A stretch of DNA of 64,000 nt from Isoptericola cucumis (GCF_014635665.1 NZ_BMDG01000013.1:106847-170846), one strand, 5' to 3'; shown: positions 52,514 through 61,297, counted from the first letter of the stretch. The notes: generated from the sequence alone by a model not told the origin. Numbers and translations are program-made.

Positions 52514-53491
52514 TCAGGGCACCAGCAGCACCTTGCCGAACACCTCGCCCGACTCCATCAGCTCGTGCGCGCGGGCGGCGTCGTCGAGCGGCAGCCGGGC
52601 GTGCACCACGGGCCGCAGCCGCCCGTCGGCCACCATCGGCCAGACGTGCTCGCGGACGGCGGCGAGGATGTCGGCCTTCTCCTGCGGGGTGCGCACCCGC
52701 AGCAGCGTCCCCGTCACCCAGGCGCGCTTGGCCATGAGCGCACCGAGGTCGACCTCCCCGCGGGCGCCCTTCTGCAGGCCGATGACGACGAGCCGCCCGC
52801 CGGGGGCGAGCGCCCGCACGTTGTCGCGCAGGCCGCCGGCGCCCAGCACGTCGAGCACGACGTCGGCCCCGCGCCCGTCGGTGGCGGCACGCACGGCCTC
52901 GACCACGTCGTCGGTGCGGTGGTCGACGGCGACCTCGGCCCCCAGCTCCAGGCAGCGGGCGACGCGCTCCGGGCCGCCGGCGGTGGCGACGACGTGGGCG
53001 CCGAGCGCGGCGGCGAGCTGCACCGCGACGCTGCCGACCCCGCCCGACCCGCCCTGCACGAGCAGGTGGTCGCCGGCGCGCAGCCGGGCCGTGTCGACGA
53101 GGTTGGTCCAGGCGGTCGCCACCGCCTCCGGCAGCGCGGCCGCGTCGACGAGGTCGACGCCCTGCGGCGCGGGCAGCACCTGCGTGGCGCGGACCACGAC
53201 CTGCTCCGCGTACCCGCCGCCCTCGAGCAGCGCCACGACCTCGTCGCCGACGGCGCAGGTGGTCACCCCGGGGCCGAGGCCGCGGACGGTACCCGAGATC
53301 TCCAGACCCGGCCATTCGGGAGCACCGGCTGGAGCAGGGTAGTGTCCGGACCGTTGCAGCAGGTCAGCCCGGTTGATCCCGGCCGCCGCCACGTCGATCA
53401 GGACGTGCCCGACGCCCGGTTTCTCTAGGTTTACGTGGGATGGGGTGAGTTTCGCTGGACCGCCCGGTGCCGATATCGTGACCGCTCGCAC
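52514..53491 (-). CDS. NAD(P)H:quinone oxidoreductase, zinc-independent MDR family
   Basis: A 325-residue medium-chain reductase. The N-terminal GroES-like domain has GHVLIDVAAAGINRADLLQR and PEWPGLEISGTV. The Rossmann domain has DHLLVQGGSGGVGSVAVQLA and VVDAV-type NADP contacts, then GLQKGARGEVDLGALMAKRA and a C-terminal ESGEVFGKVLLVP. Zinc-ligand cysteines are absent, as in quinone oxidoreductase/PIG3 relatives that reduce quinones. The GTG start sits eight bases after a -10 box. It is divergent from the conservon. Confidence 0.9.
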   Translation of the reverse strand: MRAVTISAPGGPAKLTPSHVNLEKPGVGHVLIDVAAAGINRADLLQRSGHYPAPAGAPEWPGLEISGTVRGLGPGVTTCAVGDEVVALLEGGGYAEQVVVRATQVLPAPQGVDLVDAAALPEAVATAWTNLVDTARLRAGDHLLVQGGSGGVGSVAVQLAAALGAHVVATAGGPERVARCLELGAEVAVDHRTDDVVEAVRAATDGRGADVVLDVLGAGGLRDNVRALAPGGRLVVIGLQKGARGEVDLGALMAKRAWVTGTLLRVRTPQEKADILAAVREHVWPMVADGRLRPVVHARLPLDDAARAHELMESGEVFGKVLLVP

Positions 53492-53499
53492 ACCGATGG

Positions 53500-53505
53500 A
53501 GCCTA
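53500..53505 (-). promoter_or_regulatory. -10 box of the quinone oxidoreductase gene (leaderless)
   Basis: TAGGCT on the minus strand ends eight bases before GTG 53491. Confidence 0.45.
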
Positions 53506-53591
53506 CCCGTGCGCCCAGAGCTGCCCCGGGCGCGTGGGACGGTGCCGGACGTGATGGCACCTCACCGGGGTACGCGGCGACCGCCGACGAA

Positions 53592-53607
53592 CCCTGTTCG
53601 AACAGGG
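53592..53607. promoter_or_regulatory. 16-bp palindrome just upstream of cvnA
   Basis: CCCTGTTCGAACAGGG is a perfect palindrome ending 16 bases before the cvnA ATG. Its AT-bearing centre stands out from the GC-rich surroundings. It is a candidate operator for the cvn operon; the binding protein is unknown. Confidence 0.4.
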
Positions 53608-53623
53608 ATGGAGAGAGGTTCAG

Positions 53624-56600
53624 ATGCTCCGCAGGTTGGGCGTTCGCGGGAAGATCCTTGCGACACTCGCCGTGCCGATCTTCGTCCTGGCCCTCACGGC
53701 CAGCTGGATCACCTGGCAGTCGCTGCAGGAGAACCGCAAGGCGGAGCAGACGGCGGCTCTCATGGACTCGCTCGAGCTCCAGGACTCGGCGGGTACCGCC
53801 TTCGCCCAGGAGCGTGGTCTGAACCTGGCGGCCTCGATGGGCCTCCCGGACGCCCGGGACGCCCTCGTCGAGAGCCAGTCGGAGACCGACAGGTCGCTCG
53901 ACGAGCGTGACGAGCGGCTCGAGCTGCTCGACACGTCGGTCCTGACGACCAACGTGCAGAACGCGGTCGACCGCACCCTCGAGGACCGGAAGGTCATCGA
54001 CGAGCTGCAGCGCAAGGTGACCTCGGGTCAGATCACCGAGGAGCGGGCGACCGCGCAGTACACCGACCTCATCGAGCGTGCGCTCGACGTGCCCCGCTCG
54101 GTCTCGCAGAGCGCCGAGGACCCGGGCCTCGCCCAGCGCATCAACGCGTACGTCGCGATGGACCAGGCCATGCTGGCCAACACCCTGGAGCGACCGATCG
54201 TCGCGGCCGCCCTGGCCGACGCGCAGGACGGCAACCCGAGCCCCGACCTGATGAACCGCATGGTCACGGCCCTGCAGGCCACGAACTCGCTGCGCAGCGA
54301 CGCGCAGGATCGGCTCGACCTCCTGCCGGGCGACATCGAGGTGCCGGAGTTCTCCGACGAGCTCGACCAGATGCGCCTCCAGCTGCGCTACCTGAACTTC
54401 TCGGGCATCGACCCCGAGCTCGCCGGTCAGTGGAACGACCTTTCGCAGGGCTGGGTCGACGACACGCAGCCCGTCCGCGACGAGGTCCGTGACATGACCG
54501 TCGAGTACTCGGCGGACAAGGCGAGCGAGGAGCAGCGCACGGCGCTCCTGACGGGTGCGGCGGCGTTCGGCGTCGTGCTCATCTCGTTCCTGCTGGCGCT
54601 GGTCATCGCGCGCCGCATCGTCGAGCCGCTGCGACGCCTCACCGTCGCCACGGCCGAGGTGCGCGACCGCCTGCCGCAGATGGTGGAGCAGATGGCGGTC
54701 CCGGGCCAGGCACCCGCGGTGGACCTCGTCCAGGTCCCCGTCGAGTCCAGCGACGAGATCGGACGCCTGGCGGCCTCGTTCAACGAGGTGAACGAGACCA
54801 CGATGGTCGTGGCGCGCGAGCAGGCGGCCCTCCGTGGCTCCATCGCGGAGATGTTCGTCAACGTGGCGCGTCGTGACCAGGTGCTCCTCAACCGCCAGCT
54901 GGCGTTCCTCGACGAGCTCGAGCGGTCCGAGGAGGACCCCTCGACGCTGTCGAACCTCTTCCGGCTCGACCACCTGGCCACCCGGATGCGCCGCAACGCC
55001 GAGTCGCTCCTGGTCCTCGCGGGGATCGACTCCGGGCGCCGCGTGCGCAACCCGATGCCCGTGTCCGACGTCGTCCGGACGGCGTCGTCCGAGATCGAGC
55101 TGTACGACCGGGTGCGGCTGAACCTCACCGTCGACCCGCACATGCTCGGGCACAACGCGCTCAACGCCGCGCACCTCCTGGCCGAGCTGCTCGAGAACGC
55201 GACGATGTTCTCGGAGCCGCACACTCCGGTCGAGGTGACCACGACGCGCGACGAGCGCGGCGTCGTGGTCACCGTGCGCGACCACGGCCTGGGCATGAGC
55301 CCCGAGGAGCTCACCGAGGCGAACGTCAAGGTCGGTCTGACGGCCGCGTCGGACGCCGTGGGCGCCCAGCGCCTCGGCCTCTACGTGGTCGGCCGGCTCG
55401 CCGGGCGCCTCGGCGCCACCGTGGTCTTCGGCACGGGCCCGTCGGGCACCGGCACCGAGGCGACCGTCGTCTTCCCGTCGATGCTGTTCCTGCCCGACGA
55501 CGCGCTCCCGCTGCCGCAGCCGACCGACCCGCTGCAGGCGGACACCCAGGCCGCGGTCGCGGGCCTCTCGAACGGTCACACGCCCGCCGCCGAGCAGTAC
55601 CCGGCCGAGCAGTACCCGGCCGAGCAGTACCCGGAGCAGGACGCACCGACGACGCAGACGCCCGCCGTCCTGCCGGCGGCAGGCGCACCGACGGTGGCAC
55701 CCGTCGCTGAGCCGCAGCCGTCCGGCTCGGCGTACACGCCCACCGGGACCTTCAGCGGGGTCGTCGAGCCGGAGCCTCCGGCCGCGGTGCCCGTGGACCT
55801 CGACTCGCTGACCGACGGCACGACGTCGGTCGGCATGCCGCGTCGTCGTCGCTCGGTCGCCGGCGACTCCCGCAGCGAGCGGCCCGACACGGGCCCGATC
55901 GTCCTGCCGCCCCTCGAGGCGCCCACCCTGCCCGATCTCGCGGACGAGACGACGACGGACGCCTGGCGCCCGCCGAGCGCGGTCGCCGAGAGCTCGGCGG
56001 GCACGCTCCCGAGCCGGCACCGTGCCCGGCCGGAGTCGGCGCCCGTCCCGATCTCCGAGCCGGAGGCCCCGTCCGCCCCGGTGCTGAACGTCGAGCAGCG
56101 CGCCGGCCTGTTCTCGGGCTTCCGGTCGATGGACGCCCTCGACACGTCCGACACGGACAGCACCCTGCAGCTGGACGCGATCACGGAGGACCCCGCGGCA
56201 CTGCCGGACGCCATCGCGCCGCTCGCCGACGAGCCGCGGGCCGAGGCCCCGGCGCCCGCCGTGACCGAGGTCCCGATGCCGGCACCGGCCGCGCTGCCGG
56301 TGCCCGAGACCCCGGCGCCCCGGGAGCCGCAGCCCGTCCGCGAGGCCGCCGAGCCGGTCGCGTGGGCGCCGCAGCAGCCGGCCGAGCCGGCCCCGGCACC
56401 GGCGCCCGCCCCCGAGCGACGTGCTCCCGAGCCCGCCTGGGCCGAGCGCCCGCCGCAGGCTCCCGCCGCACCGGCCGCACCGGCCGCACCCGTCGCACCT
56501 GCCGTGCCCGCGGCCGAGGCCACCGAGCCCGGGCAGGGCCAGTACGAGAGCCTGCCCGCGTTCGAGGACCTCATCGCGGACCTGCCCGGACGCCGGGGCG

Positions 56601-57322
56601 CGAAGGAGGCGTCGGGCAGCGGCCGCAAGCGCGGGCTGTTCGGGCGCAAGCCGTCGACCGAGTCGGGCAGCGCCACGCCCACGTCCGCGGAGCCCGCGGG
56701 CGCGACACCCTGGTCGGCGCCCGCGAGCCCCGCGACGCCGCCCGCGGCCCCGGAGCCCGCCCCCGCCCAGGAGGCGTACCGCCCGCCGATGCCGACCGCG
56801 CACGAGGCGCCCGCCCCCGTGGCCCCGCCCCAGGCGGAGCCCACGGACGACACCCAGCGGGCGTCGACGTCCTACGGCGGCTCGGTGCTCCCGCTGCGCT
56901 CCACGGAGGCCGCAGGTGGCGACCCCCTCGACCCGCACTACGTGCCCGACACGGTCGAGGCACGGTCCGAGTGGATGGCGTCGGCCGTCCTGTACGAGGA
57001 GATGTCCACGCTGCTGCAGCGCGGTGTCTTCCAGGAAGGGAACGTGACTTCGACGAACGACGAGCAGACCTACCGGCCGGCCGCCGTCGCGCCCGACGCG
57101 GCGGGCGGGCTCGCCCGTCGCACCCGCAGCGGCGAGGCGAGCGCGTCGGCCGAGCGGTTCACGGCTCGCATCGACCGGGACCCGGAGCAGCTGCGGGCGC
57201 GGCTCTCGGCGTTCCAGTCGGCGACGAGCCGCGGCCGAAACGACGCTGGCGCCGTACAGGCCTCGACGCAACCCGCCCCGACCGTGAATGATGTCCCTGG
57301 ATCGTCTCCGCAGCAGCGGTGA
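53624..57322 (+). CDS. cvnA: Conservon sensor histidine-kinase-like protein CvnA
   Basis: A 1232-residue membrane sensor. Helix 1 (about 11-31) and helix 2 (about 306-330) flank a ~270-residue extracellular nitrate/nitrite-type helical domain (QERGLNLAASMGLP). A HAMP segment, SSDEIGRLAASFNEVN, then FRLDHLATRMRRNAESLLVL and an ATPase fold (LLAELLENATMFSEP, DHGLGMSPEEL, GLYVVGRLAGRLG) follow. The dimerisation helix lacks an obvious phospho-histidine context. A Pro/Ala-rich tail of ~600 residues ends with a conserved-looking EWMASAVLYEEMSTLLQRG. In conservons this type of protein signals through CvnB, C and D. A GAGAGAGG site precedes ATG. Confidence 0.9.
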   Translation: MLRRLGVRGKILATLAVPIFVLALTASWITWQSLQENRKAEQTAALMDSLELQDSAGTAFAQERGLNLAASMGLPDARDALVESQSETDRSLDERDERLELLDTSVLTTNVQNAVDRTLEDRKVIDELQRKVTSGQITEERATAQYTDLIERALDVPRSVSQSAEDPGLAQRINAYVAMDQAMLANTLERPIVAAALADAQDGNPSPDLMNRMVTALQATNSLRSDAQDRLDLLPGDIEVPEFSDELDQMRLQLRYLNFSGIDPELAGQWNDLSQGWVDDTQPVRDEVRDMTVEYSADKASEEQRTALLTGAAAFGVVLISFLLALVIARRIVEPLRRLTVATAEVRDRLPQMVEQMAVPGQAPAVDLVQVPVESSDEIGRLAASFNEVNETTMVVAREQAALRGSIAEMFVNVARRDQVLLNRQLAFLDELERSEEDPSTLSNLFRLDHLATRMRRNAESLLVLAGIDSGRRVRNPMPVSDVVRTASSEIELYDRVRLNLTVDPHMLGHNALNAAHLLAELLENATMFSEPHTPVEVTTTRDERGVVVTVRDHGLGMSPEELTEANVKVGLTAASDAVGAQRLGLYVVGRLAGRLGATVVFGTGPSGTGTEATVVFPSMLFLPDDALPLPQPTDPLQADTQAAVAGLSNGHTPAAEQYPAEQYPAEQYPEQDAPTTQTPAVLPAAGAPTVAPVAEPQPSGSAYTPTGTFSGVVEPEPPAAVPVDLDSLTDGTTSVGMPRRRRSVAGDSRSERPDTGPIVLPPLEAPTLPDLADETTTDAWRPPSAVAESSAGTLPSRHRARPESAPVPISEPEAPSAPVLNVEQRAGLFSGFRSMDALDTSDTDSTLQLDAITEDPAALPDAIAPLADEPRAEAPAPAVTEVPMPAPAALPVPETPAPREPQPVREAAEPVAWAPQQPAEPAPAPAPAPERRAPEPAWAERPPQAPAAPAAPAAPVAPAVPAAEATEPGQGQYESLPAFEDLIADLPGRRGAKEASGSGRKRGLFGRKPSTESGSATPTSAEPAGATPWSAPASPATPPAAPEPAPAQEAYRPPMPTAHEAPAPVAPPQAEPTDDTQRASTSYGGSVLPLRSTEAAGGDPLDPHYVPDTVEARSEWMASAVLYEEMSTLLQRGVFQEGNVTSTNDEQTYRPAAVAPDAAGGLARRTRSGEASASAERFTARIDRDPEQLRARLSAFQSATSRGRNDAGAVQASTQPAPTVNDVPGSSPQQR
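55590..55634 (+). repeat. 15-bp tandem repeat inside cvnA, three copies
   Basis: CCGAGCAGTACCCGG occurs three times in frame, encoding AEQYP repeats at the start of the proline-rich tail. Copy number is probably variable. Confidence 0.9.
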
Positions 57323-57356
57323 CCTGCGCCTTCGGCGTACCTGACGAGGAGGAAGC

Positions 57357-57806
57357 GTGACCCTCAGTACTGAAGCGACCAACTTCGGGTGGCTTCTCGA
57401 CAACTTCGTGCGGACGGTTCCCGGCAGCCGCCACACCCTCGTGGTCTCGGCCGACGGTCTGCTCATGGCGATGTCGGACCAGCTGGACCGCACGAGCGGT
57501 GACCAGCTGGCCGCGATCGTCTCCGGCATGTCGAGCCTCACCCGCGGTGCCGCGCGTCAGCTCGACGCCGGCAACGTCCGTCAGGCCGTCATCGAGATGG
57601 ACAACGGGTTCCTGTTCCTCATGAACGTCTCCAACGGCTCGGTGCTCGCCGTGGTCGCGGAGTCGTCGTGCGACATCGGGCTGATCGGCTACGAGATGGC
57701 GCTGCTCGTCTCGCGGACCGAGGCGACGCTCACCCCGCAGCTCATCTCCGAGATGCGTGGCAACCTGCCCGTCGACGGCTCGTCGCGCTCTGCGCAGATG
57801 GGATGA
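57357..57806 (+). CDS. cvnB: Conservon roadblock/LC7 protein CvnB
   Basis: A 149-residue roadblock/LC7 domain protein, the class that regulates small Ras-like GTPases. It begins FGWLLDNFVRTVPGSRHTLV and has VVSADGLLMAMSDQL and GNVRQAVIEMDNGFLFLMNV. It is expected to dimerise and act with CvnD as a GTPase-activating or docking partner. The GTG start follows a strong GAGGAGGAAG site, 34 bases after cvnA. Gene order cvnA-B-C-D is that of streptomycete conservons. Confidence 0.93.
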   Translation: MTLSTEATNFGWLLDNFVRTVPGSRHTLVVSADGLLMAMSDQLDRTSGDQLAAIVSGMSSLTRGAARQLDAGNVRQAVIEMDNGFLFLMNVSNGSVLAVVAESSCDIGLIGYEMALLVSRTEATLTPQLISEMRGNLPVDGSSRSAQMG

Positions 57807-57816
57807 GTGACAGACG

Positions 57817-58233
57817 ATGACGCACGCACCGTTCGGTTCCCTGGGCGCGCACTCCGCGGACGGCTACGAGGCTTCCACGGTGCGTCCCTACGCGGTCACC
57901 GGTGGCCGCGTCCGCTCGGCGCTGTCCGACCTGCCGCTCGAGGCCCTGGTCGAGGTCATGCCGGGAGCGGTCAACAGTGTCGGCCTCACCCCCGAGAAGC
58001 GGGCGATCCTGCAGCACGCCGCGCACACGTACGTCTCGATCGCGGAGCTCTCCGCGCTGCTGCGCCTGCCCCTCGGCGTCGTCCGCATCCTGGTCGCGGA
58101 CATGCAGGAGGAGGGGCACATCACCGTGCACACCTCGACCCCGGTCAACGTCCACACGGGGCACGGCAGTTCCCACTCGGGTCTGTCCCTGAGCGTCTTG
58201 GAGAGTGTTCTCAATGGCATTTCCGCCCTCTGA
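57817..58233 (+). CDS. cvnC: Conservon DUF742 protein CvnC
   Basis: A 138-residue DUF742 protein. The visible core is VRPYAVTGGRVRSA, then LTPEKRAILQHAAHTYVSIAE and a winged-helix-like ALLRLPLGVVRILVADMQEEG. The C-terminal His/Ser-rich piece ends LSLSVLESVLNGISAL. Its biochemical role in conservons is poorly defined; it may bridge CvnB and CvnD. ATG is ten bases past cvnB, and the 3' end overlaps cvnD by 20 bases. Confidence 0.92.
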   Translation: MTHAPFGSLGAHSADGYEASTVRPYAVTGGRVRSALSDLPLEALVEVMPGAVNSVGLTPEKRAILQHAAHTYVSIAELSALLRLPLGVVRILVADMQEEGHITVHTSTPVNVHTGHGSSHSGLSLSVLESVLNGISAL

Positions 58234-59155
58234 CAGCGCGACGCGCGGTGCGTCCGGGGGCATGTCCCCCGCGTGGGCCCCGGTCTCGCAGACCGTCGGT
58301 GCCGTGGGCGCACCCGCGGCCGGCGCGCCCGCCCCGGCGGCGGGCGGGAACCCGCCGCGGCAGAGCGTGCTGGGCGGCGGGCGGAACACGGCGACCGATG
58401 CTCCGGCCCCGCGGCCCGTCGCGTCCGCGTCGTCCGGCCCGGTGACGTCGGTGCCGGGCGCGTCGGCGCAGCCGGCCGCGGCCCCTCGCCCGGTCGCGCA
58501 GCCCGTCCCGACGCAGCAGTCCCAGCAGCCGATCGCGACGGCGCCCGGGGCGGGGTCGGCCCCGCAGCCGGCCACGAAGCCCGCCGGCCAGCCGGCCGCC
58601 CCCACGGTCACGAAGATCGTCGTCGCCGGCGGGTTCGCCGTCGGCAAGACCACGTTCATCGGGTCGATCTCGGACGTCGACCCGCTGAACACCGAGGCCG
58701 CGATGACCGAGCACTCGGTCGGCGTCGACGATGCCGGCGGGGTCTCGGACCGCAAGACGACCACCACCGTGGCGATGGACTTCGGCCGTGTGGCGCTGCC
58801 GGGCAACCTGTGGCTGTACCTCTTCGGCACTCCGGGCCAGGACCGCTTCCTCTTCATGTGGGACGACCTGGCGCGCGGCGCGATCGGCGCCGTCGTGCTC
58901 GTGGACACCGACCGTCTCGAGCAGTGCTTCCCGGCGATCGACTACTTCGAGTCGCGGGGGATCCCGTTCGTGGTCGGGGTGAACTGCTTCGACGGCGTCG
59001 CCAAGCACCGCCTCGAGGACGTGCGCGAGGCCCTGCAGGTCCCGGCCCACGTGCCGATGCTGTACACGGACGCGCGGTCCCGTGCTGCGACGAAGCAGAC
59101 GCTCATCGCCCTCGTGCAGCTCGCCATGCGCCAGCTGCGTGGCGGCGCGGCCTGA
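58214..59155 (+). CDS. cvnD: Conservon Ras-like GTPase CvnD with long N-terminal extension
   Basis: A 313-residue GTP-binding protein. The GTPase core is in the last ~180 residues: Walker A VVAGGFAVGKTTFIGSI (near residue 140), the switch II motif LFGTPGQDRFLFMW, and the guanine-specificity region GVNCFDG in place of the usual NKXD. The first ~130 residues are Ala/Pro/Gly-rich and absent from typical ~190-residue CvnD proteins. ATG 58214 lies inside cvnC; GTG 58205 is an alternative. A terminator hairpin follows. Confidence 0.92.
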   Translation: MAFPPSDSATRGASGGMSPAWAPVSQTVGAVGAPAAGAPAPAAGGNPPRQSVLGGGRNTATDAPAPRPVASASSGPVTSVPGASAQPAAAPRPVAQPVPTQQSQQPIATAPGAGSAPQPATKPAGQPAAPTVTKIVVAGGFAVGKTTFIGSISDVDPLNTEAAMTEHSVGVDDAGGVSDRKTTTTVAMDFGRVALPGNLWLYLFGTPGQDRFLFMWDDLARGAIGAVVLVDTDRLEQCFPAIDYFESRGIPFVVGVNCFDGVAKHRLEDVREALQVPAHVPMLYTDARSRAATKQTLIALVQLAMRQLRGGAA

Positions 59156-59178
59156 CGACGACTCCCGCGCGAGGCGGT

Positions 59179-59215
59179 GACGACGGCGGTCCCGGGATCC
59201 GGGGCCGCCGTCGTC
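59179..59215 (+). terminator. 15-bp hairpin ending the cvn operon
   Basis: Arms 59179-59193 and 59201-59215 pair with one G-T, over a seven-base loop, 24 bases past cvnD. The GACGACGGCGG arm start matches the hairpin at 50180. There is no T-run. Confidence 0.7.
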
Positions 59216-59289
59216 GTCGTCTCCGCGCCCGGGGGCACGGGCCGGCGGCTAGACTGCTGAGCCGGACGGCCGCCTGCAGGCCGACCTGA

Positions 59290-59374
59290 GGAGGGCTGAC
59301 AGAGCGGCCTAATGTGACGGTCTTGAAAACCGTTGTGCAGCAATGCACCGGGGGTTCGAATCCCTCGCCCTCCG
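59290..59374 (+). tRNA. tRNA-Ser (anticodon TGA)
   Basis: An 85-base class II tRNA. The acceptor stem is GGAGGGC paired with GCCCTCC, the anticodon loop reads CTTGAAA with TGA, a long variable arm is present, and the T loop is GGTTCGAATCC. The discriminator is G and CCA is not encoded. It decodes UCA and related serine codons. Confidence 0.95.
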
Positions 59375-59382
59375 CCCGGGAG

Positions 59383-59416
59383 GACGCCCCCGGCGACGTC
59401 GGTCGCCGGGGGCGTC
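59383..59416. terminator. 15-bp perfect hairpin after tRNA-Ser, shared with the GMC gene
   Basis: GACGCCCCCGGCGAC (59383-59397) pairs exactly with 59402-59416 over a four-base loop, between the tRNA and the convergent oxidoreductase. Confidence 0.7.
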
Positions 59417-59422
59417 GTCGTC

Positions 59423-61180
59423 TCAGCGGATCTCGACGATGGGCAGCCGCAGCGCACCCGGGGCCGCTGCCGGGACCGCCGGACGCACCGGGGACCGCGG
59501 GGCGACGACCTCGTACGGCCGGCCGGGTGCCGGCCGGGGGTCGTCCTCGCCCTGGTTCGGCCACAGCGCGCAGGCCCGCTCGGCCTGAGCGGTGATGGTC
59601 AGGGACGGGTTGACCCCCAGGTTCGCGGTCACGGCCGAGCCGTCGAGCACGTGCAGCCCGGGGTGCCCGTGCACGCGCAGGTACGGGTCGACGACGCCGT
59701 CCTCGGGCGTGGCCCCGATGGCGCAGCCCCCGAGGATGTGTGCCGTCATCGGGACGTCGAACGGGTCGCCGACGGTGCCTCCGGCGATGCCGTCCATCCG
59801 TTCGGCCATGGCGCGGACGGTCTCGTGGGCGGACGGGATCCACGTGGGATTCGGCGCCCCGGTGCCCTGCCGTGACGTCAGCCGGCGCCCGAGCACGCCC
59901 CGGGGGGAGAACGTCGTCAGCGAGTTGTCGTGGCTCTGCATCACCAGCGCGATGACCGTCCGCTGGGACCAGCCCCGCAGGTCGTAGAGGGCCTTGAGCT
60001 GTCCTCGCTGACGCCACAGCTCGCCGAGCCAGCGGCGCCACCGCGGTCCTTCACCCGGTCCGACGCCGTCGACGAGCACCGTCTGCAGCAGGCCCATGGC
60101 GTTGGACCCGCGGCCGTAGCGCACGGGCTCGACGTGCGTGTGCTCGTCCGGGTAGAAGGAGGACGTGATGGCGACGCCCTCGCTGTAGTCCGGCTCGCCC
60201 ACGTCGCCGCGACGCACCGGGCGCATGGCGCCGAGCAGCGCCTCGGAGTTGGTGCGGGTCAGGTGACCCAGGCGGTCGGACAGGTGCGGCAGGGTGCCGG
60301 TGTCGCGCATCGCGTGCAGGAGCCGCTGGGTGCCGAGCGTCCCGGCCGCGAGGACGACCTGCCGGGCCCGGAACGTGCGCCGCCTGCCCCACGGTCGCCC
60401 CGTCGTGCGCGTGCGGACCTCGTAGCCACCGCCGGCAGCGGGGCGGACGGCCGTGACCGTGGTGAGCGGGTGGACCTTGGCTCCGGCCCGCTCGGCGAGG
60501 TGCAGGTAGTTCTTCACGAGCGTGTTCTTCGCGTTGTGACGGCACCCGGTCATGCAGGCCCCGCAGTCGAGGCACGGGCTGCGGTCCGGTCCCGCGCCGC
60601 CGAAGAACGGGTCCGGGACGGAGCCCTTCCTGCCCGGCGACGACCCGGACCCGGCATCGTCACCGAGGTAGACGCCGACGCGCACGCGTCGGTACGTGTC
60701 GGCGACGCCGAGCCGTGCGGCGACGTCCTGCATCACCTCGTCGGCGGGCGTCGTGCGGGTGTAGGTCACGGCACCGAGCATGCGTTCCGCCTGGTCGTAG
60801 TACGGGGCGAGCTCCACCTCCCAGTCGGTGATGTGCGCCCAGGCGGGGTCCTTCCAGAACGGGCCCGAGGGGCGGTAGAGCGTGTTGGCATACACGAGGG
60901 AGCCGCCCCCCACCCCTGCCCCGGCCAGGACGAGCACGTCCCGGAGCCGGTGGATGCGCTGGATGCCGAAGCAGCCGAGTGCGGGGGCCCAGAGGAACCG
61001 CCGCAGGTCCCACGAGGTGCGGGGCAGCTCGTCGTCGGCGAACCGCCTGCCCGCCTCGAGGACGCCCACCCGGTAGCCCTTCTCCGTGAGCCGCAGCGCG
61101 GCGACGCTGCCGCCGAAGCCGGAGCCCACCACCACGACGTCGTAGTCGTCGCGGTCGTCGTGATCGTCGTCGTTCACCAT
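59423..61180 (-). CDS. GMC-family FAD oxidoreductase (cholesterol-oxidase-like) with ferredoxin-type cysteine motif
   Basis: A 585-residue flavoenzyme oxidising an alcohol group of an unknown, possibly sterol-like, substrate. The FAD fold is VVVVGSGFGGSVAALRL (residues 15-31), followed by LAGAGVGGGSLVYANTL, VVLAAGTLGTQRLL and the C-terminal HILGGCAIG and HVLDGSAVTANLGVNPSLT with the GMC catalytic histidine region. Cysteines C203, C206, C209 and C213 form CxxCxxCxxxC, a [4Fe-4S]-like pattern. No signal peptide is seen. ATG 61180 follows a leaderless -10 box. Confidence 0.9.
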   Translation of the reverse strand: MVNDDDHDDRDDYDVVVVGSGFGGSVAALRLTEKGYRVGVLEAGRRFADDELPRTSWDLRRFLWAPALGCFGIQRIHRLRDVLVLAGAGVGGGSLVYANTLYRPSGPFWKDPAWAHITDWEVELAPYYDQAERMLGAVTYTRTTPADEVMQDVAARLGVADTYRRVRVGVYLGDDAGSGSSPGRKGSVPDPFFGGAGPDRSPCLDCGACMTGCRHNAKNTLVKNYLHLAERAGAKVHPLTTVTAVRPAAGGGYEVRTRTTGRPWGRRRTFRARQVVLAAGTLGTQRLLHAMRDTGTLPHLSDRLGHLTRTNSEALLGAMRPVRRGDVGEPDYSEGVAITSSFYPDEHTHVEPVRYGRGSNAMGLLQTVLVDGVGPGEGPRWRRWLGELWRQRGQLKALYDLRGWSQRTVIALVMQSHDNSLTTFSPRGVLGRRLTSRQGTGAPNPTWIPSAHETVRAMAERMDGIAGGTVGDPFDVPMTAHILGGCAIGATPEDGVVDPYLRVHGHPGLHVLDGSAVTANLGVNPSLTITAQAERACALWPNQGEDDPRPAPGRPYEVVAPRSPVRPAVPAAAPGALRLPIVEIR

Positions 61181-61188
61181 GGGCCACG

Positions 61189-61194
61189 ACGCTA
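61189..61194 (-). promoter_or_regulatory. -10 box of the GMC oxidoreductase gene (leaderless)
   Basis: TAGCGT on the minus strand ends eight bases before ATG 61180. Confidence 0.45.
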
Positions 61195-61297
61195 GCGGTT
61201 CGGGGGCGCGCGGGGCGCCACGCCGCGGCTTTGCCCCGGAGTGCCGTGGGCGGTTACTCTGGGCGCCGCGGCGAGGCTGTTCTGGTGCCCGCCGCGA

